From Ascidiimonas aurantiaca (GTDB lineage Bacteria > Bacteroidota > Bacteroidia > Flavobacteriales > Flavobacteriaceae), in assembly GCF_037646345.1 (NCBI RefSeq), contig NZ_JBBEWR010000001.1, positions 1 through 64,000 on the forward strand: a stretch of DNA of 64,000 nucleotides, given 5' to 3'. Both the position numbers and the translations under genes were made by a program. Under the pieces are notes generated by a model. That model saw only the letters and a program-made list of their open reading frames with translations, did no database searches and was not told where the DNA came from. Position 1 is the stretch's first letter, and every line of letters starts with the position of its first letter. Positions 8,764 to 17,377 of the stretch are shown one piece after another.

Positions 8764-9843
8764 ATGAATAATTTTAAAAAATGTATTACCATATTTCTAA
8801 CATTAATATCGTCTTATGCCATTTCGCAAGATTTATGCTACACAAAAACTTGTCTAGATGATACATCTTTTAAAATAGAGGCTCATAGCGGAAAAAATTA
8901 TACTAAGATTAAAGTTATTGAACAACCAAATGGGCCTAGTTGGGAAGCTAACACAAATAATCTTGCTAGAAACTCAGTAGCTACTATTAATGGGTTACAA
9001 AGAGGTAAAAGATATTTAATTTCAGTATCTGGTAGAAACCGTATATGGTGGTTGTGGTCAGAAAGATGTTTTTACAATGAGTTTATACCTTTAGGTGTAT
9101 TTGGAGATATATCATCAAATAAAAGTAAGTATTGCGAAGATGAACAAATAACTATTAGATCTAATTTAAATAATAATTCATCAGTTGGAAATCTAACGGT
9201 TAGAAAAAATGGTAATGACATTTTTACTACTACAAAGTTCAGTTACAATAATCCAATTGATTTAAAACAAGTTTTAAGTACGCCAAATAATTATGGCAAC
9301 ACTCTGAATCTTACTACAGGAAATTATAGTATAATTTTCAGCGTTGAAGAATCTAACTCAACCTTAAAAGGAGGATGTTCTAAATTTTTTTTTGTTAATT
9401 TTGAAATTACAAGTAACTCATTAAAAGAACCTTTAGTTACATTTAATCATAAAGACACATCTTTAATTAATATATATACCATTTATAATATTTGTAATTC
9501 TAGAAATAATGATGGTGTATTATTAAGAGTTAGCAGAAACATTGCTTTAAATGAATGTGAAAGAATAGATGAAAAAATTTTAATAGCTATATCTACATTT
9601 GACACAATAACTGGAAATTCTTCAAACACACAAAGTATTGTGTATAATTTTCCATACGAAAATTTAACATTCGTCAAGTTAAAAGATATTTTTCCAACTT
9701 ATAATTTTAGTAATGATATAACTTACAAAATGGTCATTTCTGGGCAAACTTATTATTTCAAAATGAATAGCTGGAATGACTGTTTATCCGTTTCAAATCC
9801 AAGATTAAATCCAAGAGCAAATTTAAATAGGATAAGAAATTAA
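8764..9843 (+). CDS. Secreted protein of unknown function
   Basis: A 359-residue protein with a signal peptide ending near ISQ (residues 1-21). The mature part is rich in Asn, Ser, Thr and aromatic residues with an even Cys distribution (DLCYTKTCL, SERCFYN, KYCEDEQ, GGCSKFF), suggesting disulfide-linked, beta-rich Ig-like domains exported across the membrane. No T9SS tail or catalytic motif is visible. I do not recognise the family. It follows an attC-like site by about 180 bp and is probably the cargo of a cassette whose own 3' site was disrupted by the IS110 remnant region. Confidence 0.65.
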   Translation: MNNFKKCITIFLTLISSYAISQDLCYTKTCLDDTSFKIEAHSGKNYTKIKVIEQPNGPSWEANTNNLARNSVATINGLQRGKRYLISVSGRNRIWWLWSERCFYNEFIPLGVFGDISSNKSKYCEDEQITIRSNLNNNSSVGNLTVRKNGNDIFTTTKFSYNNPIDLKQVLSTPNNYGNTLNLTTGNYSIIFSVEESNSTLKGGCSKFFFVNFEITSNSLKEPLVTFNHKDTSLINIYTIYNICNSRNNDGVLLRVSRNIALNECERIDEKILIAISTFDTITGNSSNTQSIVYNFPYENLTFVKLKDIFPTYNFSNDITYKMVISGQTYYFKMNSWNDCLSVSNPRLNPRANLNRIRN

Positions 9844-10130
9844 TATCTGACAAACAACGAAATGGTAACAATAGCTCCTATGAAAAACCAAAGTCCAGTG
9901 TCCTAAACATAGTCAATATGTCGTTTTGCCTTAAACCACTTTTTTCTTTTTAGTATAACTTGCTCGGCATCGTATATGTGATCTGCCGTAAAGGTCGTCA
10001 CCGGTATTTGTACCATCTTAAGCTATCATACTTTCAATCACTTGCTAACCGTTGTGATTACCTGAAAAAGGACATCACCTGCATTGTTCTGTGATTTGAA
10101 TGTTGCCTTCAATGAGCTTTGTTATTGCTC
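9844..10130. other. Intergenic stretch, no gene seen
   Basis: It contains a possible left attC box near 9850 (CTGACAAACAACG), but no matching right half before 10727. This is consistent with a site split by insertion of the IS110-type DNA. No ORF with recognisable content is present. Confidence 0.3.
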
Positions 10131-10441
10131 TTATTCCACTATCCCTATTTCATAATGTGTAGCTGTCTTGTCACGGCCAATGTCCGGTTCAATAGCTCTC
10201 TGGCCACTTTGCCGATTACTTTTTTGGTGTTCTTGCCCTAGTGCTAGCGATAATACGTCTGCATTACCGGATCTGTGCGTATGGCCTGCCATGAGGCCTC
10301 TATAAAATATATACGTATCAATCGGTGCGCCCGCTTGCTCATGTCGGTATGCCTTAAAGTAACCCCGCTTTGATAAATGCCAGTGGGCAGACCAACATAG
10401 CTGGCAAGTTGTTTGATATTTTTAGACCTTCTCAAAGCCTA
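10131..10441 (-). pseudogene. IS110-family transposase, C-terminal remnant
   Basis: On the - strand LRRSKNIKQLASYVGL, GIYQSGVTLRHTDMSK, RIYFIEASWQAIRTDP and then, past in-frame stops, GKNTKKVIGKVARELLNR and HYEIGIVE match the C-terminal Tnp_20 half of IS110/IS116/IS902 transposases. Two nonsense codons follow QTYYR, and a frameshift separates the last piece. The N-terminal DEDD catalytic half is absent. No terminal repeats are evident, as expected for IS110. It is a dead fragment inside the array. Confidence 0.8.
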
Positions 10442-10572
10442 ACATAGCTATAAGTAACTTGTTTGTGTGCTAGGTGATTATACCCTAATCTTACCAAAGC
10501 GTAACGTACCAAAAGTATTTGGAAAAACATCTCCTTTTCCTCCGGGTAGTACGAGAAAGCGCTGGTGGTACA

Positions 10573-10683
10573 CCAAAAGGAGGGCTGCTCCTTTTGGGCA
10601 GTGTTTCGAGTACGGTTTGCGTAGCAAAACCCCTTCGGAAAAGGCGTCCTTTTTCCGTTCCTTTTTAGACGAGTAAAAAGGAA
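10573..10683. repeat. Three consecutive perfect stem-loops
   Basis: Hairpin 1 is CCAAAAGGAG-GGCTG-CTCCTTTTGG (10573-10597), hairpin 2 is CGGAAAAGG-CGT-CCTTTTTCCG (10636-10657), and hairpin 3 is TTCCTTTTT-AGACGAG-TAAAAAGGAA (10658-10683). All use purine/pyrimidine AAAAGG-type arms. Any ORF through them would be an artefact of the repeats. They may be a REP/BIME-like element or the end of a mobile element. Confidence 0.6.
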
Positions 10684-10726
10684 CAAAACCAAAAAATCAT
10701 TCATATATTTAAAGGATTATTTGGAT

Positions 10727-10754
10727 AACCGCCATACGTATATTTGGATGTTAG
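10727..10754 (+). repeat. Right half of a disrupted attC-like site
   Basis: GATAACCGCCATACGTATAT followed by TTGGATGTTAGC matches the right arm and GTTAGC end of the sites at 7433 and 8446, but no complementary left arm is found close by. The left half was probably lost when the IS110-type DNA inserted. Confidence 0.45.
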
Positions 10755-11022
10755 CTTAAATTCAGCCTTTGGCTGTCCAAAATCGCTATAATTTGTCAGG
10801 GCAAATCCCCGCCATTTTGGAAATTCAATTTAACGCCCTGCTAAACCAAACTACCATATAATGTAAAGCCCAGGTACAGCCAGAGACTGGCATCGGGCAA
10901 AACTCCATCTAACAAGGGCCAAACAGCAATTTGGCAACGTTCTACCAGTCTTTAAAATTTCTGCGTAACTTCGGTATGAATAATTTTAAATTCAGAACGT
11001 AAATGCGTTTAGCAGGGTTGTA
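10748..11022 (+). repeat. Non-coding cassette with long hairpin attC (family B, longest copy)
   Basis: This starts GTTAGCTTAAATTCAGCC as in the other copies. The left hairpin has stem ATTTG with loop TCAGG and GCAAAT, so the loop differs from copy 1 while the stem is kept. An extra 70 bp containing CGCCCTGCTAAACC is inserted before the right hairpin (10911-11020: GCAACGTTCT facing AGAACGTAAATGC, TTTAAAATT facing AATTTTAAA). It ends GCGTTTAGCAGGGTTGT. Confidence 0.6.
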
Positions 11023-11025
11023 GAT

Positions 11026-11324
11026 TTGTCGTTTTGTGAAGATGGATTTTTACTCACAGGAAAAAGTGATGATATTTTTTCGTTCTATAATTTAATGATT
11101 ATTAATGCATTAACAAAAATGAATTATGATAATACAGAAATAATCTCAAAAGGATTGAATGGGTTTTAAATTATCAAAATTTTGAACGCGTATTACCAAA
11201 CAATTGGAAAGGTTCAAGAACTCAAAAATATGGCGGATGTATGAAACAAATACCTCGCTATATTAGAATAGTCAAATTAACATACCCGTTTTCATATAAA
11301 ACGAATTTGATTGAAATCCTTTGA
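11026..11324 (+). pseudogene. Frameshifted gene remnant after a family B site
   Basis: One frame reads DLSFCEDGFLLTGKSDDIFS and stops at 11167-11169. A second frame, open across the same place, reads IEWVLNYQNFERVLPNNWKG and ends NLIEIL at 11324. Together they suggest an approximately 100-residue protein broken by a frameshift, with no good start codon. The family is unknown. The following AT-rich 226 bp up to the esterase hold nothing I can identify. Confidence 0.4.
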
Positions 11325-11550
11325 TTGTTAAAAAATAATAACTTGTTATTTGATACGAGATGTAAACTGGCAATTAAATTTTTGAATAAAAAGAAACAAA
11401 AAAAACGGATTTTAGAAAATTAATGGTTTATACCTGCCAAAAGCCTGGGTTGAATTTGACAAACCAAAAAAAATGGTTTATAGATAAATTATAAGTAGAG
11501 AAAACAATTAATTGACGACAAGGAAATAAAATTTATAACAGAATAGAAAA

Positions 11551-12381
11551 ATGAATAAAAAAACATCAATAAATCGAATTGTAACATCAATTTCATTAGT
11601 ATTAATATTTTTACATTTCAGTTTGTGTATTGCGCAGCAAACAACAGATAGTTTTATAATTGGGGATAAAATTTCGTTTGATTCAAAAATACTCAACGAA
11701 AAAAGGTTAGCCGTTGTAATTCCTCCTTTTGGTTATAAAAATCACCCGGAGAAAAAATATCCTGTAGTTTATGTGTTAGATGCAGGTAATAATCTTTTTG
11801 CAACACATGGAATTGCCAATTATTATTCAAAAATGTTGGAAATAATGCCTGAAGTAATCATAGTTGGTATTGTAAATAAAGATAGAATACATGATTTTTC
11901 TCCGGCTCCCGTAAAAGATTATCCAAACGGAGGTGGTGCTGATAAATTTATTGATTTTTTAAACTCAGAACTGACAACGTATATAGATAAAAATTACCCA
12001 ACATCTGGTTATAATACTATTGTGGGTCATTCTATTGCTGGTTTACTTGGAGTTTATGTACTTCAAAAAAAACCAGATCTTTTTGACTCATTTTTGCTTA
12101 TTGACCCTACTGTTGGCTGGAATGACTTTCAATGTATTGAATCTACAAAGGGGTTTTTCCTCGAAAACAAAACCATAAATAAAAAAGTATTCATAACCTC
12201 TTGTAGTCAAAAACAAGATGGAATGTATTCATTTTTAGGAGTGCTTGAGATGTACGCACCTGAAAGTTTTATTTGGGAGCATAAATTTTATAAAAACGAA
12301 AATCATAATACATTAGGTCATAAAAGTATCTGTGATGGATTTGAAATGATATTTAAAGATTGGGGAAATAAAGATAAATAA
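11551..12381 (+). CDS. Secreted Fes/IroE-like esterase
   Basis: A 276-residue alpha/beta hydrolase with a signal peptide (about residues 1-28, ending CIAQQ). The nucleophile elbow is GHSIAG (Ser161) in place of the usual GHSLGG. PVVYVLDAGNN precedes it, LIDPTVGWND follows, and the C-terminal His is probably in NENHNTLGH. The fold and motifs match enterochelin-esterase/esterase-D proteins and the lipoprotein at 4553, without the TPR tail. It probably hydrolyses an extracytoplasmic ester; the substrate is unknown. Confidence 0.8.
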   Translation: MNKKTSINRIVTSISLVLIFLHFSLCIAQQTTDSFIIGDKISFDSKILNEKRLAVVIPPFGYKNHPEKKYPVVYVLDAGNNLFATHGIANYYSKMLEIMPEVIIVGIVNKDRIHDFSPAPVKDYPNGGGADKFIDFLNSELTTYIDKNYPTSGYNTIVGHSIAGLLGVYVLQKKPDLFDSFLLIDPTVGWNDFQCIESTKGFFLENKTINKKVFITSCSQKQDGMYSFLGVLEMYAPESFIWEHKFYKNENHNTLGHKSICDGFEMIFKDWGNKDK

Positions 12382-12389
12382 ATACGAAT

Positions 12390-12412
12390 GCCAACAATAG
12401 TAACCGTTACAC
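12390..12412 (+). repeat. Short attC-like palindrome (minimal form, copy 2)
   Basis: GCCAACAATAGTAACCGTTA plus CAC is nearly identical to 383-410. Both lie directly after a cassette gene and before an AAGCC-containing hairpin. Confidence 0.4.
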
Positions 12413-12446
12413 AAGCCCTTGATCGACGAAAAAATGGATCAAAATA

Positions 12447-12467
12447 AGCCCTTGTACCGGGCTTTTT
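12447..12467 (+). terminator. Rho-independent terminator after the esterase
   Basis: AGCCCTTGTACCGGGCTTTT: a five-base stem AGCCC/GGGCT followed by a T-run, 66 bp after the esterase stop. Confidence 0.6.
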
Positions 12468-12532
12468 AGTGAGTCGGCTTTCAGTAACTTAAACAACAGA
12501 AATAAAAGCCAACACTTCGCAAAATTAAAAGA

Positions 12533-12567
12533 GGCGTTTTCCAACGCTAAAACCAACTCAAAACGCC
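12533..12567. terminator. Hairpin terminating the LytTR gene (probably bidirectional)
   Basis: GGCGTTTT at 12533-12540 and AAAACGCC at 12560-12567 form a perfect eight-base stem. On the - strand it is followed by a pyrimidine-rich TCTTTTAAT, fitting termination of the convergent LytTR gene. Confidence 0.5.
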
Positions 12568-12620
12568 ATATTTAATTTTACTCAACCGCTACACTTTATT
12601 GATTGAATTCAAAGGTTATC

Positions 12621-13418
12621 TTAAATAAAATCCTTCCGTAGCAACCTGCTTTCAATTTCTTTAGTGACCGAGTCTTTGTATTTTTTACTCAAGGGGAGTT
12701 TGATATTATTTTTCATAATAATTTCAGAAACACTAATACTTTTAACAAAAATTGGATTAACAACATAGGAACGATGGATTTTTAAAAAACCGAATTTCAC
12801 CATTTCTATCTCTGATTGTTTCAATCGCTGGAAACAACTGTATTTGTTAGAAAGTGTGTGATAATCTACATATTCGCCATTGGCTTTTAAGTATAAAATA
12901 TCTTGCGACAATAAATACACCCATTTTCCAGAACTACGTATTTTAATGGGTTGGTCAAATTGCTTTTTATTTATTTTGAGCATTTTTGTATACTTTTCCC
13001 TTGCTGCAAGTCCCCATTCATAAATAGCGTAACTATATCCTAAAAACAGTACAAATGCAGTTCCTAATATAGTAATGGGTATAGCTCTCAAAGGATAATG
13101 AAAAATGGTGTAGGATGGTAAATGATTACTTAAGAAAAAATAAATATATACATACCGTATAGCCGAAAACAATGCGATGAGTAAAATAAATTTCTTATAA
13201 GGAAAACTTGTTTTTTTTCCTAATTTCAAAAAACCAACAATAAACATACTTATGATTACAGAGGTTATAAAAAAAGCTAATAAAATAGAAGTTATAAAAC
13301 CAAAAAATTCAAAATAATAACCAACACTTCCTAAAAACAACAATACAATACATAGCCATCCTTTTAGCGATATATGGTTTTTTACGAGATTGCTCATTGA
13401 AATTATCAGTCCGTTCAT
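12621..13418 (-). CDS. LytTR-family regulator with membrane domain
   Basis: A 265-residue protein. Residues 15-140 contain four hydrophobic segments, and residues 160-260 form a LytTR DNA-binding domain with WVYLLSQDILYLKANGEYVD, the conserved FLKIHRSYVVNP motif and LPLSKKYKDSV. Such membrane-LytTR proteins act as one-component regulators in Bacteroidota. It is on the - strand among + strand cassettes and diverges from the T9SS protein at 13491 with only 72 bp between starts, so it may control that gene. The target and signal are unknown. Confidence 0.8.
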   Translation of the reverse strand: MNGLIISMSNLVKNHISLKGWLCIVLLFLGSVGYYFEFFGFITSILLAFFITSVIISMFIVGFLKLGKKTSFPYKKFILLIALFSAIRYVYIYFFLSNHLPSYTIFHYPLRAIPITILGTAFVLFLGYSYAIYEWGLAAREKYTKMLKINKKQFDQPIKIRSSGKWVYLLSQDILYLKANGEYVDYHTLSNKYSCFQRLKQSEIEMVKFGFLKIHRSYVVNPIFVKSISVSEIIMKNNIKLPLSKKYKDSVTKEIESRLLRKDFI

Positions 13419-13490
13419 TGAATACAGATGTAATTAATACAAAGAAATGAAAAATTTGATTTCTTTTGTTTAGTCCATACTTTTAATGAT

Positions 13491-15236
13491 ATGAACAAAT
13501 ATGAATATTTATTGCTTTTTATACTTGGGTTGACCACATTGATTACCAATGGTCAAACCTCTTTTTGTCAAGATGACCCACCACTAAACCCTTGGTTGGC
13601 AGATTCGCCATATCCTATCTACCATCGAAACAGTTATGGCCAAGCATCAAGTTGTATAGAGGGCATTCAACCAAATGATAGTATTTCCATAAAAATGAGG
13701 CGAGATATAACTGGAGGTACTTCACCTTGGATATATCTATCTGACGAATATCCTAATGGAGAAAGAACGATTCTATATTCTAATTCTACCCACATATTTA
13801 AATTTATAGATAATGGTAGCGACTTGGTTGCTATAGATAGTTTGAGATTAGACTTTAATACGCTTGCATCAAATGGTTACAACCATTTATTGACGAAAAA
13901 TAAAATATGGTTCTCGTATGAACCAACCTATGACCCAGCAAATAACAAATTTTCAGAATTGTACAAATTTTCAGATGCTGACACTACGAACCCTTACTCG
14001 CCAATTATTGCTTTGGACACCTTAAATTTTGGAGACTATGGCATAAATAGAGTCAATATGTATAATATAAACTATAATGGAGAGATCGTTTGGTATTCGG
14101 AAAAAGACCCAAACCTTAACATCGCTTATGCGGGAGTAATTGACCAAAATTTTAATATGCTCGATACGCTACAATTTAGCACGCTTCCGAACGAAAGAGT
14201 AAACCACAATTCAATTTCAGTAGATGAAAATAACACCTTTTATATCGTAACTTCTCACAGGCTCATAGCATTTGCTTGGGATGGCATAGACGTGACCATT
14301 AGTTGGGAAGCGCTATATGACTTTGTAAATGATGGTCCAACTGGTAATTTTGCCTATGGAAGTGGTACAACACCTACTCTTATGGGTTGGGGAGATGGGA
14401 ACGACAAATTGGTGGTAGTAGCAGATGGCCACGCTAATAATAATCTGGTAGCTTTTTGGCGAGAACTGCCAAATGGTTGGACAGGTATTCCTGGAATGCC
14501 TCTACACTTTGCAGATTCCATAACCATACCAAATGCCCAATCTTTTGGCAATCTATTTCAATCCATTGAAAATTCGCCAACCGCCTTCAATTACGATATT
14601 GCTATTGCACAATTCAATGGGTTTTTAGGGTACGGTTGTGATAATGAAAAAGGAGTTTCAAAATTTAGATGGAATGAAACTAACAACAATTTTCAATTAG
14701 AATGGACAAATAACAACGTAAATATGAATGGTGTATTAACGTATTCTTCTGGAAGTAATCTTGTATATGGAACAGGTAAAGAATTAGATTGCAACTATTA
14801 TTATTATGGACTGAATTGGGATACTGGAAATGTTCAATTAAGATATCTGCTCGGTCAGGAAGAGAACTTTCCTGACGACCCATTTTATGACCAAGGTGTA
14901 AACCATATTATAGATGAGGATGGAAGTATTTACTATTCTGGTTCAAGGTCTTTAGTAAAATTACAACGTCACATTTCACCACTATCTGTTTATGAAAATG
15001 AATTTACAGAAGATGACATTAAAGTGTATCCAAATCCAACCAAAGATATCATCTATATTAACGGACTGGAATCAACAGACTGGAAATATTCCATCTATGA
15101 CATCCAAGGTAAAGCACTTATGAATGGTATAAATCAAGATAACAGCATTGCCATTAAAAATTTAAAAGCAGGCATCTATTTCTTGAAGTTATCAAAAAAT
15201 AATAAAAAAATAATAAAAAGAGTCATAATATTTTGA
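13491..15236 (+). CDS. T9SS-exported beta-propeller-like protein
   Basis: A 581-residue protein with a signal peptide (about 1-21, ending NGQ) and a C-terminal type A T9SS sorting domain (from about residue 505: VYPNPTKDIIYINGLES, then SIYDIQGKALMNG, then GIYFLKLSKNNKKIIKRVII). The central 450 residues carry repeated beta-strand blades like a PQQ/aryl-sulfotransferase-type propeller (SVDENNTFYIVTSHRLIAF, IDEDGSIYYSGSRSLVKL). It is exported by the type IX system to the cell surface or medium. It diverges from the LytTR regulator, suggesting regulated expression. Activity is unknown. Confidence 0.75.
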   Translation: MNKYEYLLLFILGLTTLITNGQTSFCQDDPPLNPWLADSPYPIYHRNSYGQASSCIEGIQPNDSISIKMRRDITGGTSPWIYLSDEYPNGERTILYSNSTHIFKFIDNGSDLVAIDSLRLDFNTLASNGYNHLLTKNKIWFSYEPTYDPANNKFSELYKFSDADTTNPYSPIIALDTLNFGDYGINRVNMYNINYNGEIVWYSEKDPNLNIAYAGVIDQNFNMLDTLQFSTLPNERVNHNSISVDENNTFYIVTSHRLIAFAWDGIDVTISWEALYDFVNDGPTGNFAYGSGTTPTLMGWGDGNDKLVVVADGHANNNLVAFWRELPNGWTGIPGMPLHFADSITIPNAQSFGNLFQSIENSPTAFNYDIAIAQFNGFLGYGCDNEKGVSKFRWNETNNNFQLEWTNNNVNMNGVLTYSSGSNLVYGTGKELDCNYYYYGLNWDTGNVQLRYLLGQEENFPDDPFYDQGVNHIIDEDGSIYYSGSRSLVKLQRHISPLSVYENEFTEDDIKVYPNPTKDIIYINGLESTDWKYSIYDIQGKALMNGINQDNSIAIKNLKAGIYFLKLSKNNKKIIKRVIIF

Positions 15237-15330
15237 ATTGGAAAACTGAATTGCCAACGCTTTTGTCAGCACATTTGTATTTTTAGCCCACACATAAACC
15301 AAATAAAAAACACAAAAGAGCTAACAAGCC

Positions 15331-15500
15331 AACGCTACAATCTGAACAAAAAAACCAACCAAAAGGCAGCAGGTAACAAAGTATATAAACTATGGCTTGG
15401 TCAGTCCTTACTTAGAAAATTCTGCAGATTTTCCAACGATAGTTTATATTTGAAGAGGTCTGTGCCTAAAAACGCCACAGCTCATATACATAAACGTTAG
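15331..15500 (+). repeat. attC-like site, near-identical copy 1 of a duplicated 170-bp segment
   Basis: AGCAGGTAACAAAGTATATA on the left pairs with GCTCATATACATAAACGTTA on the right; the inner arm ACTATGGC faces GCCACAG. The same segment recurs at 17164-17338 with only a one-base length difference in an A-run. It is followed directly by a family B element. The 94 bp between the stop of the T9SS gene and this copy contain a GCCAACGC-type motif and nothing else. Confidence 0.7.
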
Positions 15501-15690
15501 CTTAAATTCAGCCTTTGGCTGCCCAAAATCGCTATAATTTGTCAGGGCAAATCCCCGCTATTTTGAAAATTCAACTTCACAAGGGCCAAACAGCAATTTG
15601 GCAACGTTCTACCAGTCTTTAAAATTTCTGCGTAACTTCGGTATGAATAATTTTAAATTCAGAACGTATATGCGTTTAGCAGGGCGTTGT
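15495..15690 (+). repeat. Non-coding cassette with long hairpin attC (family B, copy 3)
   Basis: Same arrangement as 5871-6067: TTAGCTTAAATTCAGCC start, first hairpin with ATTTG-TCAGG-GCAAAT, then the long stem GCAACGTTCT facing AGAACGTATATGC and TTTAAAATT facing AATTTTAAA, ending GTTTAGCAGGGCGTT. Confidence 0.65.
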
Positions 15691-15971
15691 GCGTCATTCT
15701 GACCCATCCGAAATTAATGAAAAAAGGTATCAATTCCTACCAGGGCTAATTAATTTCTTTTGCTAACGATAAAATTTGAAATTGCTAATACACAATAATT
15801 TATGATTCGGTAATTTTACTGTTAGTCAGAATTAAAAGGAATAATCAAATTATCATTCCCGAAGGCGAAACTAAAATAGAAGTATTGGATATTGTTGTGG
15901 TTTTATCACAGCTCAAAAAGGTAACAGAAGTATCCAATCTTTTCGGTAAGCAAAAATTAAAACCAAAGAAG
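15691..15971 (+). other. Spacer with a fused gene-end remnant before the porin
   Basis: The reading frame of the porin is open upstream of its ATG (IIIPEGETKIEVLDIVVVLS, then QLKKVTEVSNLFGKQK). This looks like the leftover of another protein joined in frame, not a signal peptide. The rest of the stretch holds no identifiable element. Confidence 0.35.
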
Positions 15972-17084
15972 ATGAAGCAGATTTGGCAATTTATAATACT
16001 TATTGCACTAATTTTTTCAAGTTCAAGCATATCGGCACAAGTTGATAGCACTTGGCAAGAAAAACCGCAATTAAATATTTCGGGTTTTGCAGACGTTTTT
16101 TATGTCTATGATTTTAACCAACCACAAGGCACGGAAAGACAAGCATTCTTATTCAATCATAATCGACACAACGAATTTAACTTGAATTTAGGACTTGTAA
16201 AATTGAATGTCGAGCATTCAAAATACCGAGGCAATTTTGCACTACAGACAGGTACATATGCCAATGACAATTATGCAGCAGAACCAGGGCTTTTAAAGAA
16301 CATTTTTGAAGCGAATATTGGCATTTCACTAAATAAGAAAAACAATCTTTGGCTTGATGCAGGCGTTTTACCCTCTCATATTGGTTTTGAAAGTGCCATT
16401 TCTATGGACAATATGACTTTGACACGTTCTTTGTTGGCTGAAAACTCACCTTACTTTTTAACAGGAGCAAAACTAACTTTTAACCCAAACAACAAATGGA
16501 AAATAGCAGGATTGATTGTCAACGGTTGGCAACGCATTCAAAGATTGGAAGGTAATTCATTACCTTCTTTTGGAACACAGGTGACTTACGGCCCGACTGA
16601 TAAAGTCACTTTAAATTGGAGCACATTTATTGGAACTGACGACCCTGACACAACAAGAAGAATGCGATATTTCAATAATTTTTACGGTCAATTTCAACTA
16701 ACCGAAAAGTTTGGTTTAATCGCAGGTCTTGACATTGGAACACAACAGAGAACAAAAAACAGTTCCGTTTACGACTTTTGGTTTAGTCCTGTCATTATTG
16801 GACAATATACGATTAACTACCATTGGAAAACCGCTGTTAGAGCAGAATATTATCAAGATGAGACAGGAATAATAATCCCAACAACAACAATGAATGGCTT
16901 CCAAACCAGAGGCCTTTCCTTAAATCTAGACTATTCACCAAATCAAAACATCATTTGCCGAATTGAAGGCCGTTGGCTAAATAGTAAAGACACTGTTTTT
17001 GAAACCAAAAGCAACTTAACAAACGACAACTTTATAATCGGAGCATCGATAGCAATCAAATTTTCGGAAACTCTGAACAAATAG
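15972..17084 (+). CDS. Outer-membrane beta-barrel porin (BBP2/OmpL-like)
   Basis: A 370-residue protein whose signal peptide MKQIWQFIILIAL...ISAQ begins at the ATG at 15972; a TTG 29 codons upstream would hide this signal inside the protein and is rejected. The mature part alternates polar and aromatic residues in long beta strands (LNISGFADVFYVYDFNQP, DAGVLPSHIGFESAIS, AVRAEYYQDETG, GLSLNLDYSPNQNIICRIEG), the pattern of putative beta-barrel porin-2 proteins. It probably forms an outer-membrane pore. It is flanked by the two near-identical attC-like segments. Confidence 0.75.
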   Translation: MKQIWQFIILIALIFSSSSISAQVDSTWQEKPQLNISGFADVFYVYDFNQPQGTERQAFLFNHNRHNEFNLNLGLVKLNVEHSKYRGNFALQTGTYANDNYAAEPGLLKNIFEANIGISLNKKNNLWLDAGVLPSHIGFESAISMDNMTLTRSLLAENSPYFLTGAKLTFNPNNKWKIAGLIVNGWQRIQRLEGNSLPSFGTQVTYGPTDKVTLNWSTFIGTDDPDTTRRMRYFNNFYGQFQLTEKFGLIAGLDIGTQQRTKNSSVYDFWFSPVIIGQYTINYHWKTAVRAEYYQDETGIIIPTTTMNGFQTRGLSLNLDYSPNQNIICRIEGRWLNSKDTVFETKSNLTNDNFIIGASIAIKFSETLNK

Positions 17085-17163
17085 CCTACGCTAAAAGCCA
17101 TACACATTAGCAAGTCGCGCTAGCCAACACACAAGCCAAAAATTACCAAAGAGCATGTTTTTG

Positions 17164-17338
17164 CCAACGCTACAATCTGAACAAAAAAAACCAACCAAAA
17201 GGCAGCAGGTAACAAAGTATATAAACTATGGCTTGGTCAGTCCTTACTTAGAAAATTCTGCAGATTTTCCAACGATAGTTTATATTTGAAGAGGTCTGTG
17301 CCTAAAAACGCCACAGCTCATATACATAAACGTTATAA
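17164..17338 (+). repeat. attC-like site, near-identical copy 2 of a duplicated 170-bp segment
   Basis: Apart from one extra A in an A-run this repeats 15331-15495, including the CCAACGCTACAATCTGAAC lead-in upstream of the hairpin. It ends CATAAACGTTATAAAC, joining a different downstream cassette. Identity extending well beyond the boxes implies recent duplication. Confidence 0.7.
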
Positions 17339-17377
17339 ACAATTAAATATAGAAACCATCATTAAACAATAAATAAA

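Noticed and set aside
10131..10441. A functional IS110 element
   Set aside because: Only the C-terminal half of the transposase is present and it carries stops and a frameshift.
10432..10704. Open frames on both strands through the triple-hairpin region
   Set aside because: The frames are explained by the inverted repeats; the peptides have no domain and no plausible start region.
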